Source: Nonomuraea aurantiaca
GTDB lineage: Bacteria > Actinomycetota > Actinomycetes > Streptosporangiales > Streptosporangiaceae
NCBI RefSeq assembly: GCF_020215705.1
Contig: NZ_JAIWNB010000009.1
Coordinates: 1-64,000, forward strand
Direction: 5' to 3'
Length of the DNA stretch: 64,000 nucleotides
The translations under genes were made by a program, and so were the position numbers. The notes under the pieces are model-generated. The model saw only the letters and a list, made by a program, of their open reading frames with translations, ran no database searches and had not been told where the DNA came from. The number at the start of each line of letters is the position of its first letter. The first letter of the stretch is position 1. This document shows, piece after piece, positions 22,409 to 31,023 of this stretch.

Positions 22409-24496
22409 ATGAACGCCGTACCTCACGATGTCAGGCCGGTCTCCGGGACTGCCGGCGCCCCGTCCCCGGGCGACCGGTTCTGGCGCCGGCTCGGCGGCGT
22501 GGCCTTCGGCGGCGACTACAACCCCGAGCAGTGGCCGGCCGAGACCAGGGCGGAGGACCTGCGCCTCATGGCCGAGGCCCGGGTCAACCTCGTCACCGTC
22601 GGGGTGTTCGGCTGGGCGCGCGTGGAGCCCGCGCGCGGCGCGTACGACTTCTCCCTGTTCGACCAGGTTCTAGATGACCTGCACGCGCACGGGATCACCG
22701 CCGACCTCGCCACCATGACGGCGTCCCCACCGCCCTGGCTCGTCCACGAGCACCCGGAGATCCTGCCGGTCACCGCGGACGGGACCGTGCTGGGTCCCGG
22801 CGGGCGGCAGCACTTCTGTCCCTCCAGCCCGGTCTACCGGGAACGGGCGGCGCTCCTGGTGGAGCGGCTGGCCACGCACTACCGCGACCATCCGGCCCTA
22901 GGGCTGTGGCACGTCGGCAACGAGTACGGCTGCCACATCGCCGCCTGCTACTGCGAGGTGTCGGCCGCCGATTTCCGCCGCTGGCTGCGGGAGCGCTACG
23001 GCGACGACCTGGCCGCGCTGAACGACGCCTGGTCGACGGACTTCTGGTCGCAGCGCTACGCGTCCTTCGACCACATCCAGCCGCCCCGCGCGGCTCCGAC
23101 GTACCCCAATCCGGCCCAGCAGCTCGACTACACGCGCTTCGCCAACGAGACGCTGCGCGACTGCTTCGACCTGGAGGCGGGCATCCTGCGGCGGGTCACC
23201 CCCGAGGTGCCGATCACCACGAACTTCCTGGGCGGCCTGAAGGCCGTGGACGTCTTCGACTGGGCGCCGCGGCTGGACGTCGTGGCGGTCGACTCCTACC
23301 CCGACCCCCACGACCAGCGGCCGCATCTGGCCCCTGGCCTGGTGTACGACACGATGCGCGGCGCCGGGGGCGGGCAGCCGTGGATCCTGATGGAGCAGGC
23401 GCCGAGCGCGGTCAACTGGCGGGGCCGTAACGCGATCAAGCAGCCCGGCCAGATGCGGCTGTGGAGCTGGCAGGCCGTCGCGCAGGGCGCCGACGCGATC
23501 CTGTACTTCCAGTGGCGGCAGTCACGTGGCGGCGCCGAGAAGTTCCACTCGGGCATGGTGCCGCACGCGGGGGCCGACAGCAGGGTCTTCCGTGAGATCA
23601 CGGCGCTCGGCCGGGAGCTGGCCGCGGTGCCCGACCTGCCCGGCACGCGGGTCAGCAACCAGGTGGCGATCCTACTCGACTGGAACAGCTGGTGGGCGCT
23701 CGAACTCGACTCCCACCCCTCGGACGGCGTGCGGCAGGAGGAGCGCCTGCTGGACCATTACGGCCCGCTGTTCGACCTCGGGGTCGGCGTGGACGTGGTG
23801 CCGCCCTCGGCCGAGCTGACCGGCTACGCGCTCGTCGTGGTGCCGAACCTGTACCTCCTGTCGAGCGAGGACGCGCGGCGCGTCTCGTCGTACGTGGCCG
23901 GCGGCGGCGCCCTGGCCGTCTCCTTCTTCAGCGGGATCGTGGACGAGCATGACCGGGTCCACCTGGGCGGCTACCCCGCGCCGCTGCGCGAGGTCCTCGG
24001 GGTCCGGGTCGAGGAGTTCTGCCCGGCGGCCGAGCACGAGCGGTTCCCGGTACGCGGCCACGGGGTGCTTTCGCACCTCGAAGGGGTCGCCGACCTGTGG
24101 CGAGAGGACCTGCACTTGGCCGGTGCCGAGCCGGAGGTCGTCTTCGACTCGGCCGACTGGGCCGGTCGCCCGGCCGTGACCAGGCACGAGTTCGGCGCGG
24201 GGATCGCCCGCTACCTCTCGACCCGCCTCGACGCGGTCACCATGCGGGCGGTCCTCGGCCGGGCGCTCGCCGAAGCCGGAGCGACCCCCGTCGTCGAGGG
24301 GCTGCCCGCAGGGGTCCAGGCGAGCGTCCGCGCGGGAGCCGGCCGCCGCTTCCTGATCCTGCTGAACCACACCGGCGACAAGCACGACATCGCCCTCAGC
24401 GGCGCGTGGACCGACGCCCTGGACCCGTCGGACGAGGGCGTCGCCACCGTCACCCTGCCGCCTTCGGGCGTCGCCGTGCTCCGCGCAGGGGACTAG
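22409..24496 (+). CDS. GH42 beta-galactosidase (first copy)
   Basis: A 695-aa cytosolic glycoside hydrolase family 42 enzyme. The TIM barrel starts at GGDYNPEQWP (34-43). The acid/base glutamate is E172 in WHVGNEYGCH and the nucleophile is E329 in ILMEQAPS. Cysteines C176, C180 and C182 of the family's zinc cluster region are present. The trimerisation and C-terminal beta domains follow (VVVPNLYLLSSEDARRV, ALAVSFFSGIVDEHDRV). It should hydrolyse imported beta-galactosides. The ATG at 22409 has no good ribosome site, while a strong GGGAGGAGC at 22365-22373 faces an out-of-frame GTG at 22375. Lies 76 bases after lacI, probably co-transcribed. Confidence 0.9.
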   Translation: MNAVPHDVRPVSGTAGAPSPGDRFWRRLGGVAFGGDYNPEQWPAETRAEDLRLMAEARVNLVTVGVFGWARVEPARGAYDFSLFDQVLDDLHAHGITADLATMTASPPPWLVHEHPEILPVTADGTVLGPGGRQHFCPSSPVYRERAALLVERLATHYRDHPALGLWHVGNEYGCHIAACYCEVSAADFRRWLRERYGDDLAALNDAWSTDFWSQRYASFDHIQPPRAAPTYPNPAQQLDYTRFANETLRDCFDLEAGILRRVTPEVPITTNFLGGLKAVDVFDWAPRLDVVAVDSYPDPHDQRPHLAPGLVYDTMRGAGGGQPWILMEQAPSAVNWRGRNAIKQPGQMRLWSWQAVAQGADAILYFQWRQSRGGAEKFHSGMVPHAGADSRVFREITALGRELAAVPDLPGTRVSNQVAILLDWNSWWALELDSHPSDGVRQEERLLDHYGPLFDLGVGVDVVPPSAELTGYALVVVPNLYLLSSEDARRVSSYVAGGGALAVSFFSGIVDEHDRVHLGGYPAPLREVLGVRVEEFCPAAEHERFPVRGHGVLSHLEGVADLWREDLHLAGAEPEVVFDSADWAGRPAVTRHEFGAGIARYLSTRLDAVTMRAVLGRALAEAGATPVVEGLPAGVQASVRAGAGRRFLILLNHTGDKHDIALSGAWTDALDPSDEGVATVTLPPSGVAVLRAGD

Positions 24497-24579
24497 ACGT
24501 CCCTTCAGCGGACGATGCGGGCCCGAGCCCGGAGCAGTGCGGCCACGATCGCCTCCTCACGGTCGGGATCAAGGCGGAC

Positions 24580-24752
24580 GAGAGGGATGGAGCAGCCCGC
24601 CCGACCTGCACTCGGTGCCCTCGGGCTGCGCCTTCCGCGCGCGCTGCCCGATGGCGAGCGACGTGTGCGCGGCGGAGCGTCCCGTCCTCGTCGAGGCCGG
24701 ACCCGGTCGCCTGTCCGCGTGTCATCACTGGAAGGAGCTGACCGATGACTGA
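24580..24752 (+). pseudogene. C-terminal remnant of an oligopeptide ABC transporter ATPase (DppD/OppD type)
   Basis: Only the last 50 or so codons remain: LHSVPSGCAFRARCPMASDVC followed by an acidic segment and GRLSACHHW. This CxxxxxC-x6-C pattern with a late Cys is the C-terminal iron-sulphur-like or zinc-like tail of DppD/OppD ATPases. All Walker and signature motifs are gone. Its stop overlaps the ATG of the next remnant by 8 bases (24745-24752), keeping the ancestral coupled dppD-dppF layout. Confidence 0.7.
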
Positions 24753-25182
24753 CACATCCGCTATGGAGGCGCCCCTGCTGGACGCGGGAGGGGTGAGCAA
24801 GACCTTCCACGTGGCCCGCGGTGCCTCGGGCGGCAACCGGCTGCGCGCGCTGGACGGAGTCGACCTGCGGCTGGCCCGCGGCGAGACGCTCGGCTCGACG
24901 AAGCAGGTGTTCGACCAGCCGCGCCATCCGTACACCGCCGCGCTCATGTCCGCGGCGCCGGTCCTCGACGTCACCGCGGGGGCTCGGCGGGAGCGGATCC
25001 TGCTGCAGGGGGAGGTGCCCTCTCCGCTCGATCCGCCGTCGGGATGCCGGTTCCGTACGCGCTGCTGGAAGGCTGAGGACGTCTGCGCTCAAGTGGTACC
25101 GCCCCTGGAGCCGTCCGACGGCGAGCCGCTGCACTCGGCCGCGTGTCACCTGCCGCTCCTGGAGGTCGCGAAACCGGGTTGA
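24745..25182 (+). pseudogene. Oligopeptide ABC transporter ATPase (DppF/OppF type) with the catalytic core deleted
   Basis: The frame is open for 145 aa but is a deletion derivative. Residues 10-50 match the start of a DppF-type ATPase (VSKTFHVARG, LRALDGVDLRLARGETLG), ending just before the Walker A loop. The next residues, STKQVFDQPRHPYTAALMSAAP, come from the region after the H-loop, followed by the Cys-rich tail (GCRFRTRCWKAEDVC). About 190 residues with Walker A, Q-loop, signature, Walker B and H-loop are missing, so it cannot hydrolyse ATP. The permease and binding-protein genes of the system are absent nearby. Confidence 0.8.
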
Positions 25183-25247
25183 TGAGGCCGTTGCGGGGGT
25201 GAGACTCTCAGGCGCTCGGTCACCCGATGACACAGCCGGAGGTATCG

Positions 25248-25814
25248 ATGGCGAGATTGACCCTCATCCATCCTGACGACGCGACCGGGGACGCGGCCAA
25301 AGTGCTCGCGTCCCTGCCGGTCAAGCTCAACATCTTCCGCATGCTGGCGCATGCGGAGTCGTGTGTGCTCCCGCAGGTGCGGCTGGGCACGGCCATCCTC
25401 AGCAGTCTTGATCTCGGGCACCGACGGCGCGAGCTGCTGATCCTGCTCGTCGCGCGGATCGAGGGCGGCGCCTACGAATGGCGGCAGCACGTCCCGATCG
25501 CCCTGGGAGTCGGCGTCCCGCAAGCGCAGATCGACGCGATCGAACAGGCGAATCTCGCCGGCGAGGTCTTCGACAGCGCGGAGCGGGCGCTGCTCGCGTT
25601 CGGGAAGCAGGTGATCGAGGCCGTCCGGGTCGAGGACGGCGTGTTCGCGGAGGTTCGACGACACTTCTCGGAGCGGGAGATCGTCGAGGCGATCCTGGTG
25701 ATCGGCTTCTACATGACCATGGCACGGTTGACCGAGGTGACGGAGACCGATCTCGACCCGGCCTCGGGAATGACCGTGTTCGACTCCTTCCAGCCCCGGG
25801 ACACGTCCGCATGA
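25248..25814 (+). CDS. Carboxymuconolactone decarboxylase / AhpD-like family protein
   Basis: A 188-aa helical protein of the CMD family (NIFRMLAHAESCVLPQVRL, RRRELLILLVARIEGGAYEWRQHVPIALGVGVPQ). It lacks the CxxC pair of AhpD peroxidases and keeps the EWxxH pattern of decarboxylase-like members, so a peroxidase role is unlikely. ATG at 25248 with GGAGG 5 bases upstream. It stands alone, after the ABC remnants and before the mycothiol enzyme. Substrate unknown. Confidence 0.8.
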   Translation: MARLTLIHPDDATGDAAKVLASLPVKLNIFRMLAHAESCVLPQVRLGTAILSSLDLGHRRRELLILLVARIEGGAYEWRQHVPIALGVGVPQAQIDAIEQANLAGEVFDSAERALLAFGKQVIEAVRVEDGVFAEVRRHFSEREIVEAILVIGFYMTMARLTEVTETDLDPASGMTVFDSFQPRDTSA

Positions 25815-25977
25815 GCCTCGTCGGCGCCTTCGGATCGCTGGTGGCCGGGGCGCCGACAGGTACTCGCCGCCGCGGGGGAGCATTCAGCTTCCTCGCCGGA
25901 CGTATTCTTGACCCGTCAACAAAATTCGCAACGCGGCGGACCGTAGACATCTCCGCGTCCCCACCTTGGAGACGAAC

Positions 25978-26772
25978 ATGACCGATCGTGCCGACCAGAT
26001 CATCGACGCGCTGCGCAGCGGCCACGATCACCTGGCCACCCTTGTCCGCGGCCTCGCGGCCGACGACCTCACCCGGCCGTCCGGCGCGTCGGAGTGGGAC
26101 CTGTCGCAGGTGCTCAGCCACCTGGGCAGCGGCGCCGAGATCAACCTGGCCGGCCTGGAGGCCTCGCTGAGCGGCACCGCCGCCCCAGGCGGGGACTTCA
26201 ACAAGTCGGTCTGGGCACGCTGGGACGCGATGTCCCCGGCCGAGCGGGCCGAGGGCTTCCTGACCGCCAACGAGGCGCTGGTCAGCCGCTACGAAAGCCT
26301 CGACGCGCAGACGCGCGAAGAGCTGCGGATCGACCTCGGCTTCCTGCCGGTCCCCGTGGACGTCGCGACCGCGGCGGGGCTGCGGCTCAGCGAGTTCACC
26401 CATCACTCCTGGGACGTCGAGGTCGCCTTCGACCCGGCGGCGACCCTGGCCCCCGCCGCGGCCGAGCTGCTGCTCGACCAGGTGGGCATGCTCATCGGCT
26501 TCGTCGGCAAGGCCGACGCCCTCGCCGGGCGCCCGGTCAGTGTGGCCATCCGGACCACCTCTCCGGAGCGCTCCTTCGGGCTCGCCGTAGGGGAGGCGGT
26601 CAGCCTCACCGACGAGCCGGCTCAGCCCGACGCCGTCCTCAGCGCGCCGGCCGAGTGGTGGCTGCGCCTCACCACCGGCCGCCACTCCCCCGAGCACACT
26701 CCGAGCGTCGTGACCCTCACGAGCGACACCCTCACCTTGGACGATCTGCGGCGGATCTTCCCCGGCTTCTGA
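25978..26772 (+). CDS. Mycothiol-dependent maleylpyruvate isomerase-family enzyme (DinB fold)
   Basis: A 264-aa protein with the MDMPI N-terminal DinB-like four-helix domain. Candidate metal ligands are the His in LSHLGSG (about residue 47) and those in EFTHHSWDVEVA (about 141-142). The C-terminal domain is a small alpha/beta unit (ERSFGLAVGEAV, WWLRLTTGRH). Family members use mycothiol, a thiol found only in actinobacteria, for isomerisation or conjugation. The ATG at 25978 has GGAG 6 bases upstream. Exact substrate not deducible. Confidence 0.83.
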   Translation: MTDRADQIIDALRSGHDHLATLVRGLAADDLTRPSGASEWDLSQVLSHLGSGAEINLAGLEASLSGTAAPGGDFNKSVWARWDAMSPAERAEGFLTANEALVSRYESLDAQTREELRIDLGFLPVPVDVATAAGLRLSEFTHHSWDVEVAFDPAATLAPAAAELLLDQVGMLIGFVGKADALAGRPVSVAIRTTSPERSFGLAVGEAVSLTDEPAQPDAVLSAPAEWWLRLTTGRHSPEHTPSVVTLTSDTLTLDDLRRIFPGF

Positions 26773-26871
26773 CCCGGCCGCTGATTCGGTTACCGGGAAG
26801 CACGGCCATTGCCCGATAGACGCGCGTACGTTCCGTTACCCTAGGCCGACACACAGTGCCGGACGGAGCAA

Positions 26872-28045
26872 ATGCGCAATCCCCCACGCGAGCTCGCCCT
26901 CGTGATCGGCGCGGTGGCCGTGCTCAGCGCGGTCTTCACCGTGCTGGCCGGCATCTACGTCAACTTCGCCACCGACGGCCAGCCCCAGCTCAACCCGGCG
27001 CACATCCTGCCCGCGATCGTCTTCGCCTGCCTGGCCGCCGCGCTCCCGCCGCTGGGCGGCTTCCTGCAGTCACGCTGGGCCAACCGCACGGCGACCGCGA
27101 CCGATCCGTTCACCGCGCACGACCTGCCCACGTTCAAGCGGCTGCTCAAGGAGCTGCGCAGGGAGGCGCGCACGCCCAGGTTCGCCGAGCTCCAGGCGCG
27201 CGCCGCCCGGCGGGAGCTCGCCTTCGACCGGGCAGACCTGGAGAAGGTCACCAAGCAGGGCACCGGCTGGCTCAACGACGTCAAGGGCGCCGAGCCGGTC
27301 ATCCGGGCCTTCCTCCTGGTGCACGACCTGCCGGACGCCGCGGCGGACAGGTGGCTGCAGTCCTACCGCCGGCTGGCCGATCCCCGGCCGTCCCGGCCCG
27401 CCCGCCGCAAGAGGCTGGTCATCGGCACAGCATCGCCTCCCCCGAGGGAACCTGTGCGCCGAGCCCAAACAGAGCATCGCCGACTCCGGCACCCCGCTGA
27501 TCCTGCTGGCCTGCGCGGCCGACCGGCCCGGCCAGCGCTGGCTGGTCACCACCCGCCCGCCGGATCTCGGCAGCTCGCTGGCCAGCTCGGAGAACGGCGT
27601 CTGCCTGGACGCCACGGGCGCCGCGGACCTGATCACGTGGACCTGCCACGGCGGCGTCAACCAGGCGTTCGGCTACCGGCGGAACGCCCAGGGCGCGTAC
27701 ACGATCACGAGCATGGGCACCTGCCTGACCGCCACCGGCCCACCGGACCGGCGGCGCCCGTCCCGCGAGCCCTGCTCGGACTCCGCCGGCCAGCTCTGGC
27801 GTTTCACCTACCGCTCGGCGTACAACCGCTGGCATTACTGGGAGGTCCAGCACGTCGCCAGCGGCCTGTGCCTGCAACTGGAGCCCGACGGGCAGTCGCT
27901 GTCCCTGCACCCGTGCACCCGCGCGAACGTCCAGCAGTGGCGCACCCCCGACTGGCTGAACCCACCCAACACGCCCACCCATCCCGGAGCGGCGAACCCG
28001 CCCAGCGCGCCTCCAGCCGGAGGCCGGGGGGGCGCCCGACCATGA
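26872..28045 (+). pseudogene. Frameshifted membrane protein with C-terminal ricin-B-like lectin domain
   Basis: The first frame starts at 26872 with two membrane helices (LALVIGAVAVLSAVFTVLAGI, LPAIVFACLAAALPPLGGFL) and a charged cytosolic-like helical region up to RRKRLVIGTASPP. The frame then becomes nonsense, while frame +1 gives a ricin-B lectin: GNLCAEPKQSIADSGTPLIL, NGVCLDATGAADLITWTC, and SGLCLQLEPDGQSLSLHPCT with QQW. Removing one C from the C5 run at 27439-27443 joins the two parts precisely (PPRGNLCAEPKQ). The gene is therefore disrupted by one base, or the sequence has an error there. The intact product would be about 390 aa, perhaps a sugar-sensing membrane protein. Confidence 0.75.
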
Positions 28046-28049
28046 GGGG

Positions 28050-28670
28050 ATGCCCGCCACCAACCGCCTGCCTGTCCTGAGCCTGGCGCTGGCCTCGGGC
28101 TCCATGGACGCCTTCACCTTTCTCGCCCTGGGCCAGGTCTTCACCTCGAACATGACCGGCAACCTGGTCCTGCTCGGCGTGTCAGCCGGCCGTGGCCGCC
28201 TCTCCGAGGCCCTGGGTTCGCTGGTGGCGCTGATCGCCTTCACCTGCGGCCTGGTCGCAGCGTTCCGGTTCACCGGCTCGGCCACCGGCTGGGTCGCCCG
28301 CATCAGGCTGGCCCTGGTCGCCGAGCTGGGCCTGCTGATCGCGCTGGCCATCGCCTGGGCCCTGTCCGGCCCGCACCTCCCGCTGATCGCGACCGCCGCC
28401 CTCGCCATGGGCGTCCAGAGCGCGGTGACCCATCGTCTGCGGACCTTCATCGGCTCGACGACGTTCATCACCGGCGCGATGACCAGCTCGTTCTCCCGCC
28501 TCCTCACTCCCGAGGACGGGCAGGCGCACGTTCCCGAGCTGGTGGCCGTGCTCCTCGCCCTGGCGCTCGGCGCGGCCGCCGCCACGGTGAGCCTGCGCCT
28601 GCTCCCCGCGGCGGCTCCGGTGATCGCGCTGCTGGCCGTGGCCCTCGCGCTGATCACCGGTACGGGCTGA
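28050..28670 (+). CDS. YoaK/DUF1275-family membrane protein
   Basis: A 206-aa integral membrane protein with about six helices. The conserved SGSMDAFTFLALGQVFTSNMTGNLVLLG motif at about 16-43 and the MGVQSAVTHRLRTFIGSTTFITGAMTSS motif mark the DUF1275 family, whose function is not known. The ATG at 28050 starts 4 bases after the end of the lectin frame, with GAGGGG directly in front, so translation may be coupled to the preceding gene. Confidence 0.82.
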   Translation: MPATNRLPVLSLALASGSMDAFTFLALGQVFTSNMTGNLVLLGVSAGRGRLSEALGSLVALIAFTCGLVAAFRFTGSATGWVARIRLALVAELGLLIALAIAWALSGPHLPLIATAALAMGVQSAVTHRLRTFIGSTTFITGAMTSSFSRLLTPEDGQAHVPELVAVLLALALGAAAATVSLRLLPAAAPVIALLAVALALITGTG

Positions 28671-28678
28671 CGCGCCGA

Positions 28679-29485
28679 TCAGCTCTCGGACAGGACCGCG
28701 TGCAGCCGGGCGACGAAGGACTTCGGGTCGTCGACGAAGCCGATGTGGCCGCCGGGGAACATCGTCGGCTCGACACCAAGTGCCGCGGCGAGCGCGATCG
28801 AGGTGCGGTCGCAGAGCTGGCCGGCCGAGTCCTCGCCGATGCCGATCACGACGCGGGTACTCGCCGCGCGCAGGGCGGCGAAATCGGGCCGCCAGCTGAT
28901 GGTGGCGCGCATCTCGTGGGCGAACCAGCGGCGCTCGTCGGCGACCTGCCGCGGGTCGCGTTCCCCGCCGAACATCATCCCGATCGCGTCGTCCGGGATG
29001 GGGAAGTTGGCCTGGGCCATGAACTTCCGCCAGGCCCCCGTGACATCGCCGGCGAGGTAGGTGGCGATCAGGTCGTCGGTCCCGGCATAGAGCTGCTCGC
29101 GGTCCTCCAGCGGGTCGACCACCGGGGCCTCATGGGCGATGACGGTGTGGGCCTGCTCGGGGTGGGCTTCGGCGAACGCCAGCGCGGTGACGGCGCCGCC
29201 GCTGGAGCCGAAGATCGCGGCCGGTCCGGCGTCGAGGTGGTTCAGGAGCCGGGACAGGTCGTCGGCGCGCAGCTGCGGGGTCGAGTCCTGGCCGGGGTCG
29301 TGGAGGGGGCTGCGGTTGATGCCTCGCGGGTCGGTGGTGAGCACGGTGTGGTCGGCGGCCAGCAGCTCGGCCGCCGGGGCGAAGGAGTCGGCGTCCATCG
29401 GGGCGCCGACGAGCACGACCAGGGGGCCCTCGCCCCGTACCTCGTAGTAGAGGGTCGCGTCAGGGATCTCAAGGGTGTTGTGCAT
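28679..29485 (-). CDS. Alpha/beta hydrolase
   Basis: A 268-aa cytosolic hydrolase. The nucleophile elbow is FGSSGGAVTAL (Ser near residue 100), the acid is probably in the IGIGEDSAG region, and the His is in PGGHIGFVDDP. The oxyanion region VGAPMDADSF precedes it. The ATG at 29485 has AGGAGAA upstream. It is divergent from the sigma factor at 29559, a pairing often seen with SigJ/SigG-like factors, so it may have been a target before that sigma factor was damaged. Substrate unknown. Confidence 0.83.
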   Translation of the reverse strand: MHNTLEIPDATLYYEVRGEGPLVVLVGAPMDADSFAPAAELLAADHTVLTTDPRGINRSPLHDPGQDSTPQLRADDLSRLLNHLDAGPAAIFGSSGGAVTALAFAEAHPEQAHTVIAHEAPVVDPLEDREQLYAGTDDLIATYLAGDVTGAWRKFMAQANFPIPDDAIGMMFGGERDPRQVADERRWFAHEMRATISWRPDFAALRAASTRVVIGIGEDSAGQLCDRTSIALAAALGVEPTMFPGGHIGFVDDPKSFVARLHAVLSES

Positions 29486-29558
29486 CGGAGTTCTCCTGGT
29501 CTGGAGGTTGGTGGTCGGTCGAAGAGGTGACTCCGGTGATGGGGCAGAATCGTCGCTT

Positions 29559-30588
29559 GTGAGCGAAGTCTTTTCCGCCACGTCCGAGGGCGCCTCTGCG
29601 GAGGACGCCGAGGACCTGGGCCGGGCGCGGGCCGGGGACGACGCCGCGTTCAACCGGCTCGTGGAGCCGTTGCGCCGGGAGCTGCACGCCCACTGCTACC
29701 GCATGCTCGGCTCCACCCACGACGCCGACGACGCTCTGCAGGACGCCCTGCTGCGGGCCTGGCGGGGGCTCGCCCGGTTCGAGGGCCGCAGCTCGCTGCG
29801 CTCGTGGCTGTACACCGTGGCCACCCACACCTGCCTGGATACCATCGAATCCAGGGGCAGGCGAGCCCTGCCGATGGACCTCGGGCCGTCCAGTGACCGC
29901 GCCGTGCTCGGCGACGCCCCGCTGGCCGACGTCGCCTGGCTGGGCCCCTATCCCGACGCGGGTCTCGGCGCGGGCGGACCGGCCGCCCGTTACGAGCAGC
30001 GCGAGGCCGTCGAGCTCGCCTTCGTCGCCGCCCTGCAACACCTGCCGGGCAACCAGCGCGCGGCGCTGCTGCTCTTCGAGGTCCTCGGGTTCTCCGCCGC
30101 CGAGATCGCCTCCACGATGAACACCTCCACCACGTCGGTGAACTCCGCCCTGGCGCGCGCCCGCAAGATCGTCGCGGAGAAGGTGCCCGCGCCCACCCAG
30201 CAGCGGACGTTGCGCCAGATCGACGACGCCCGGGTGCGGGAGATCGTCGCCGGTTACTCCACCGCGCTCGAACGCGGCGACGCCGACGCCCTGGTCGCGC
30301 TCCTGACCGAGGACGCCGCCGCTGCCGCACTGGTATCACGGTCTGGAGGCCGTCGCCGACTTCGCCAGGCGGATCCCGCTGACCTCCTGCGGCAGCTGGC
30401 GGCACCTCCCGGTCACCGCGAACGGCCAGCCCGCCGTGGCCTGCTACCTCCGGAACGACGGAGCCGGGGCGCACCTCGCCTGGTCGATCAACGTACTGAC
30501 CTTGCGTGGCGAGCGCATCCGCGAGGTCACCTCGTTCATCGGCGCCGAGCACTTCACGTCTTTCGGGCTGCCCGCCTCACTGCCCTGA
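29559..30588 (+). pseudogene. ECF sigma factor with SnoaL-like domain, broken by a small deletion
   Basis: Regions 2 and 4 are intact (HAHCYRMLGSTHDADDALQDALLRAW; LPGNQRAALLLFEVLGFSAAEIASTMNTSTTSVNSALARARK). After ALVALLTEDAA the frame changes at about 30314-30326. The correct SnoaL-like continuation (LPHWYHGLEAVADFARRIPL to FGLPASLP) is in the next frame and ends at 30588. Relatives have a TWSMPP-like segment at this point, so about 14 bases between GCC repeats were probably lost. The read-through product runs to 31007 with meaningless sequence. The sigma core could still be made, with a wrong C-terminus. GTG start at 29559. Confidence 0.78.
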
Positions 30589-30599
30589 GATGCTCAGGG
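30583..30599. terminator. Short palindrome carrying two convergent stop codons
   Basis: CCCTGAG-ATG-CTCAGGG is a perfect 7-bp stem with a 3-base loop. It contains the TGA of the sigma-factor remnant on the plus strand and the TGA of the small membrane protein on the minus strand. It is too short to be certain as a terminator. Confidence 0.4.
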
Positions 30600-30824
30600 G
30601 CGCCGGTGGCGGTAGTGGTGGACGGCCAGGGCGACGGCGCACGCGATGGTGGCGAGCCCGAATCCGATACCGACGAAGACGTTGGGGCCGATGTTCGAGG
30701 TCACGATGTTGAGGACGGCGCTGATCGCGAGCAGGAGCCACAGCACGGGACGGAGCATCCCGCGTCGAGCGTCGGCGGGCGGTGCCGGACGGGACGCCTC
30801 GGAGATGTTCAGGATGTCGGACAT
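30594..30824 (-). CDS. Small two-helix membrane protein
   Basis: A 76-aa protein with a Pro-rich cytosolic N-terminus and two hydrophobic helices (MLRPVLWLLLAISAVLNIV and VGIGFGLATIACAVALAVH), ending in basic HHYRHRRP. AGGAG lies 6 bases before the ATG at 30824. It is divergent from the two-component system at 31024, with 199 bases between. Function unknown; it might be a target of or partner to the sensor kinase. Confidence 0.68.
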   Translation of the reverse strand: MSDILNISEASRPAPPADARRGMLRPVLWLLLAISAVLNIVTSNIGPNVFVGIGFGLATIACAVALAVHHYRHRRP

Positions 30825-31023
30825 GGGGTGCTCCTCACTCGATGGGCTGTCACACATCGAAGCTACGGACGATCACCGCTGACGACGATCCCACCAACGG
30901 GACAAGCCGGGTACAGCAGGCTGTACTCCTCGGCCGATGATCTGCCGACCGACCAAATGATGCCCTATTGTCCTGGGCTGAGGAGGCGCCGCCGGGCGAT
31001 CTCCTAGGCCAAGGAGGTGCCGC

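Noticed and set aside
29475-31007. A 510-aa sigma factor
   Set aside because: The last 230 residues are out-of-frame sequence after a deletion; the true homologous end is in another frame and stops at 30588.
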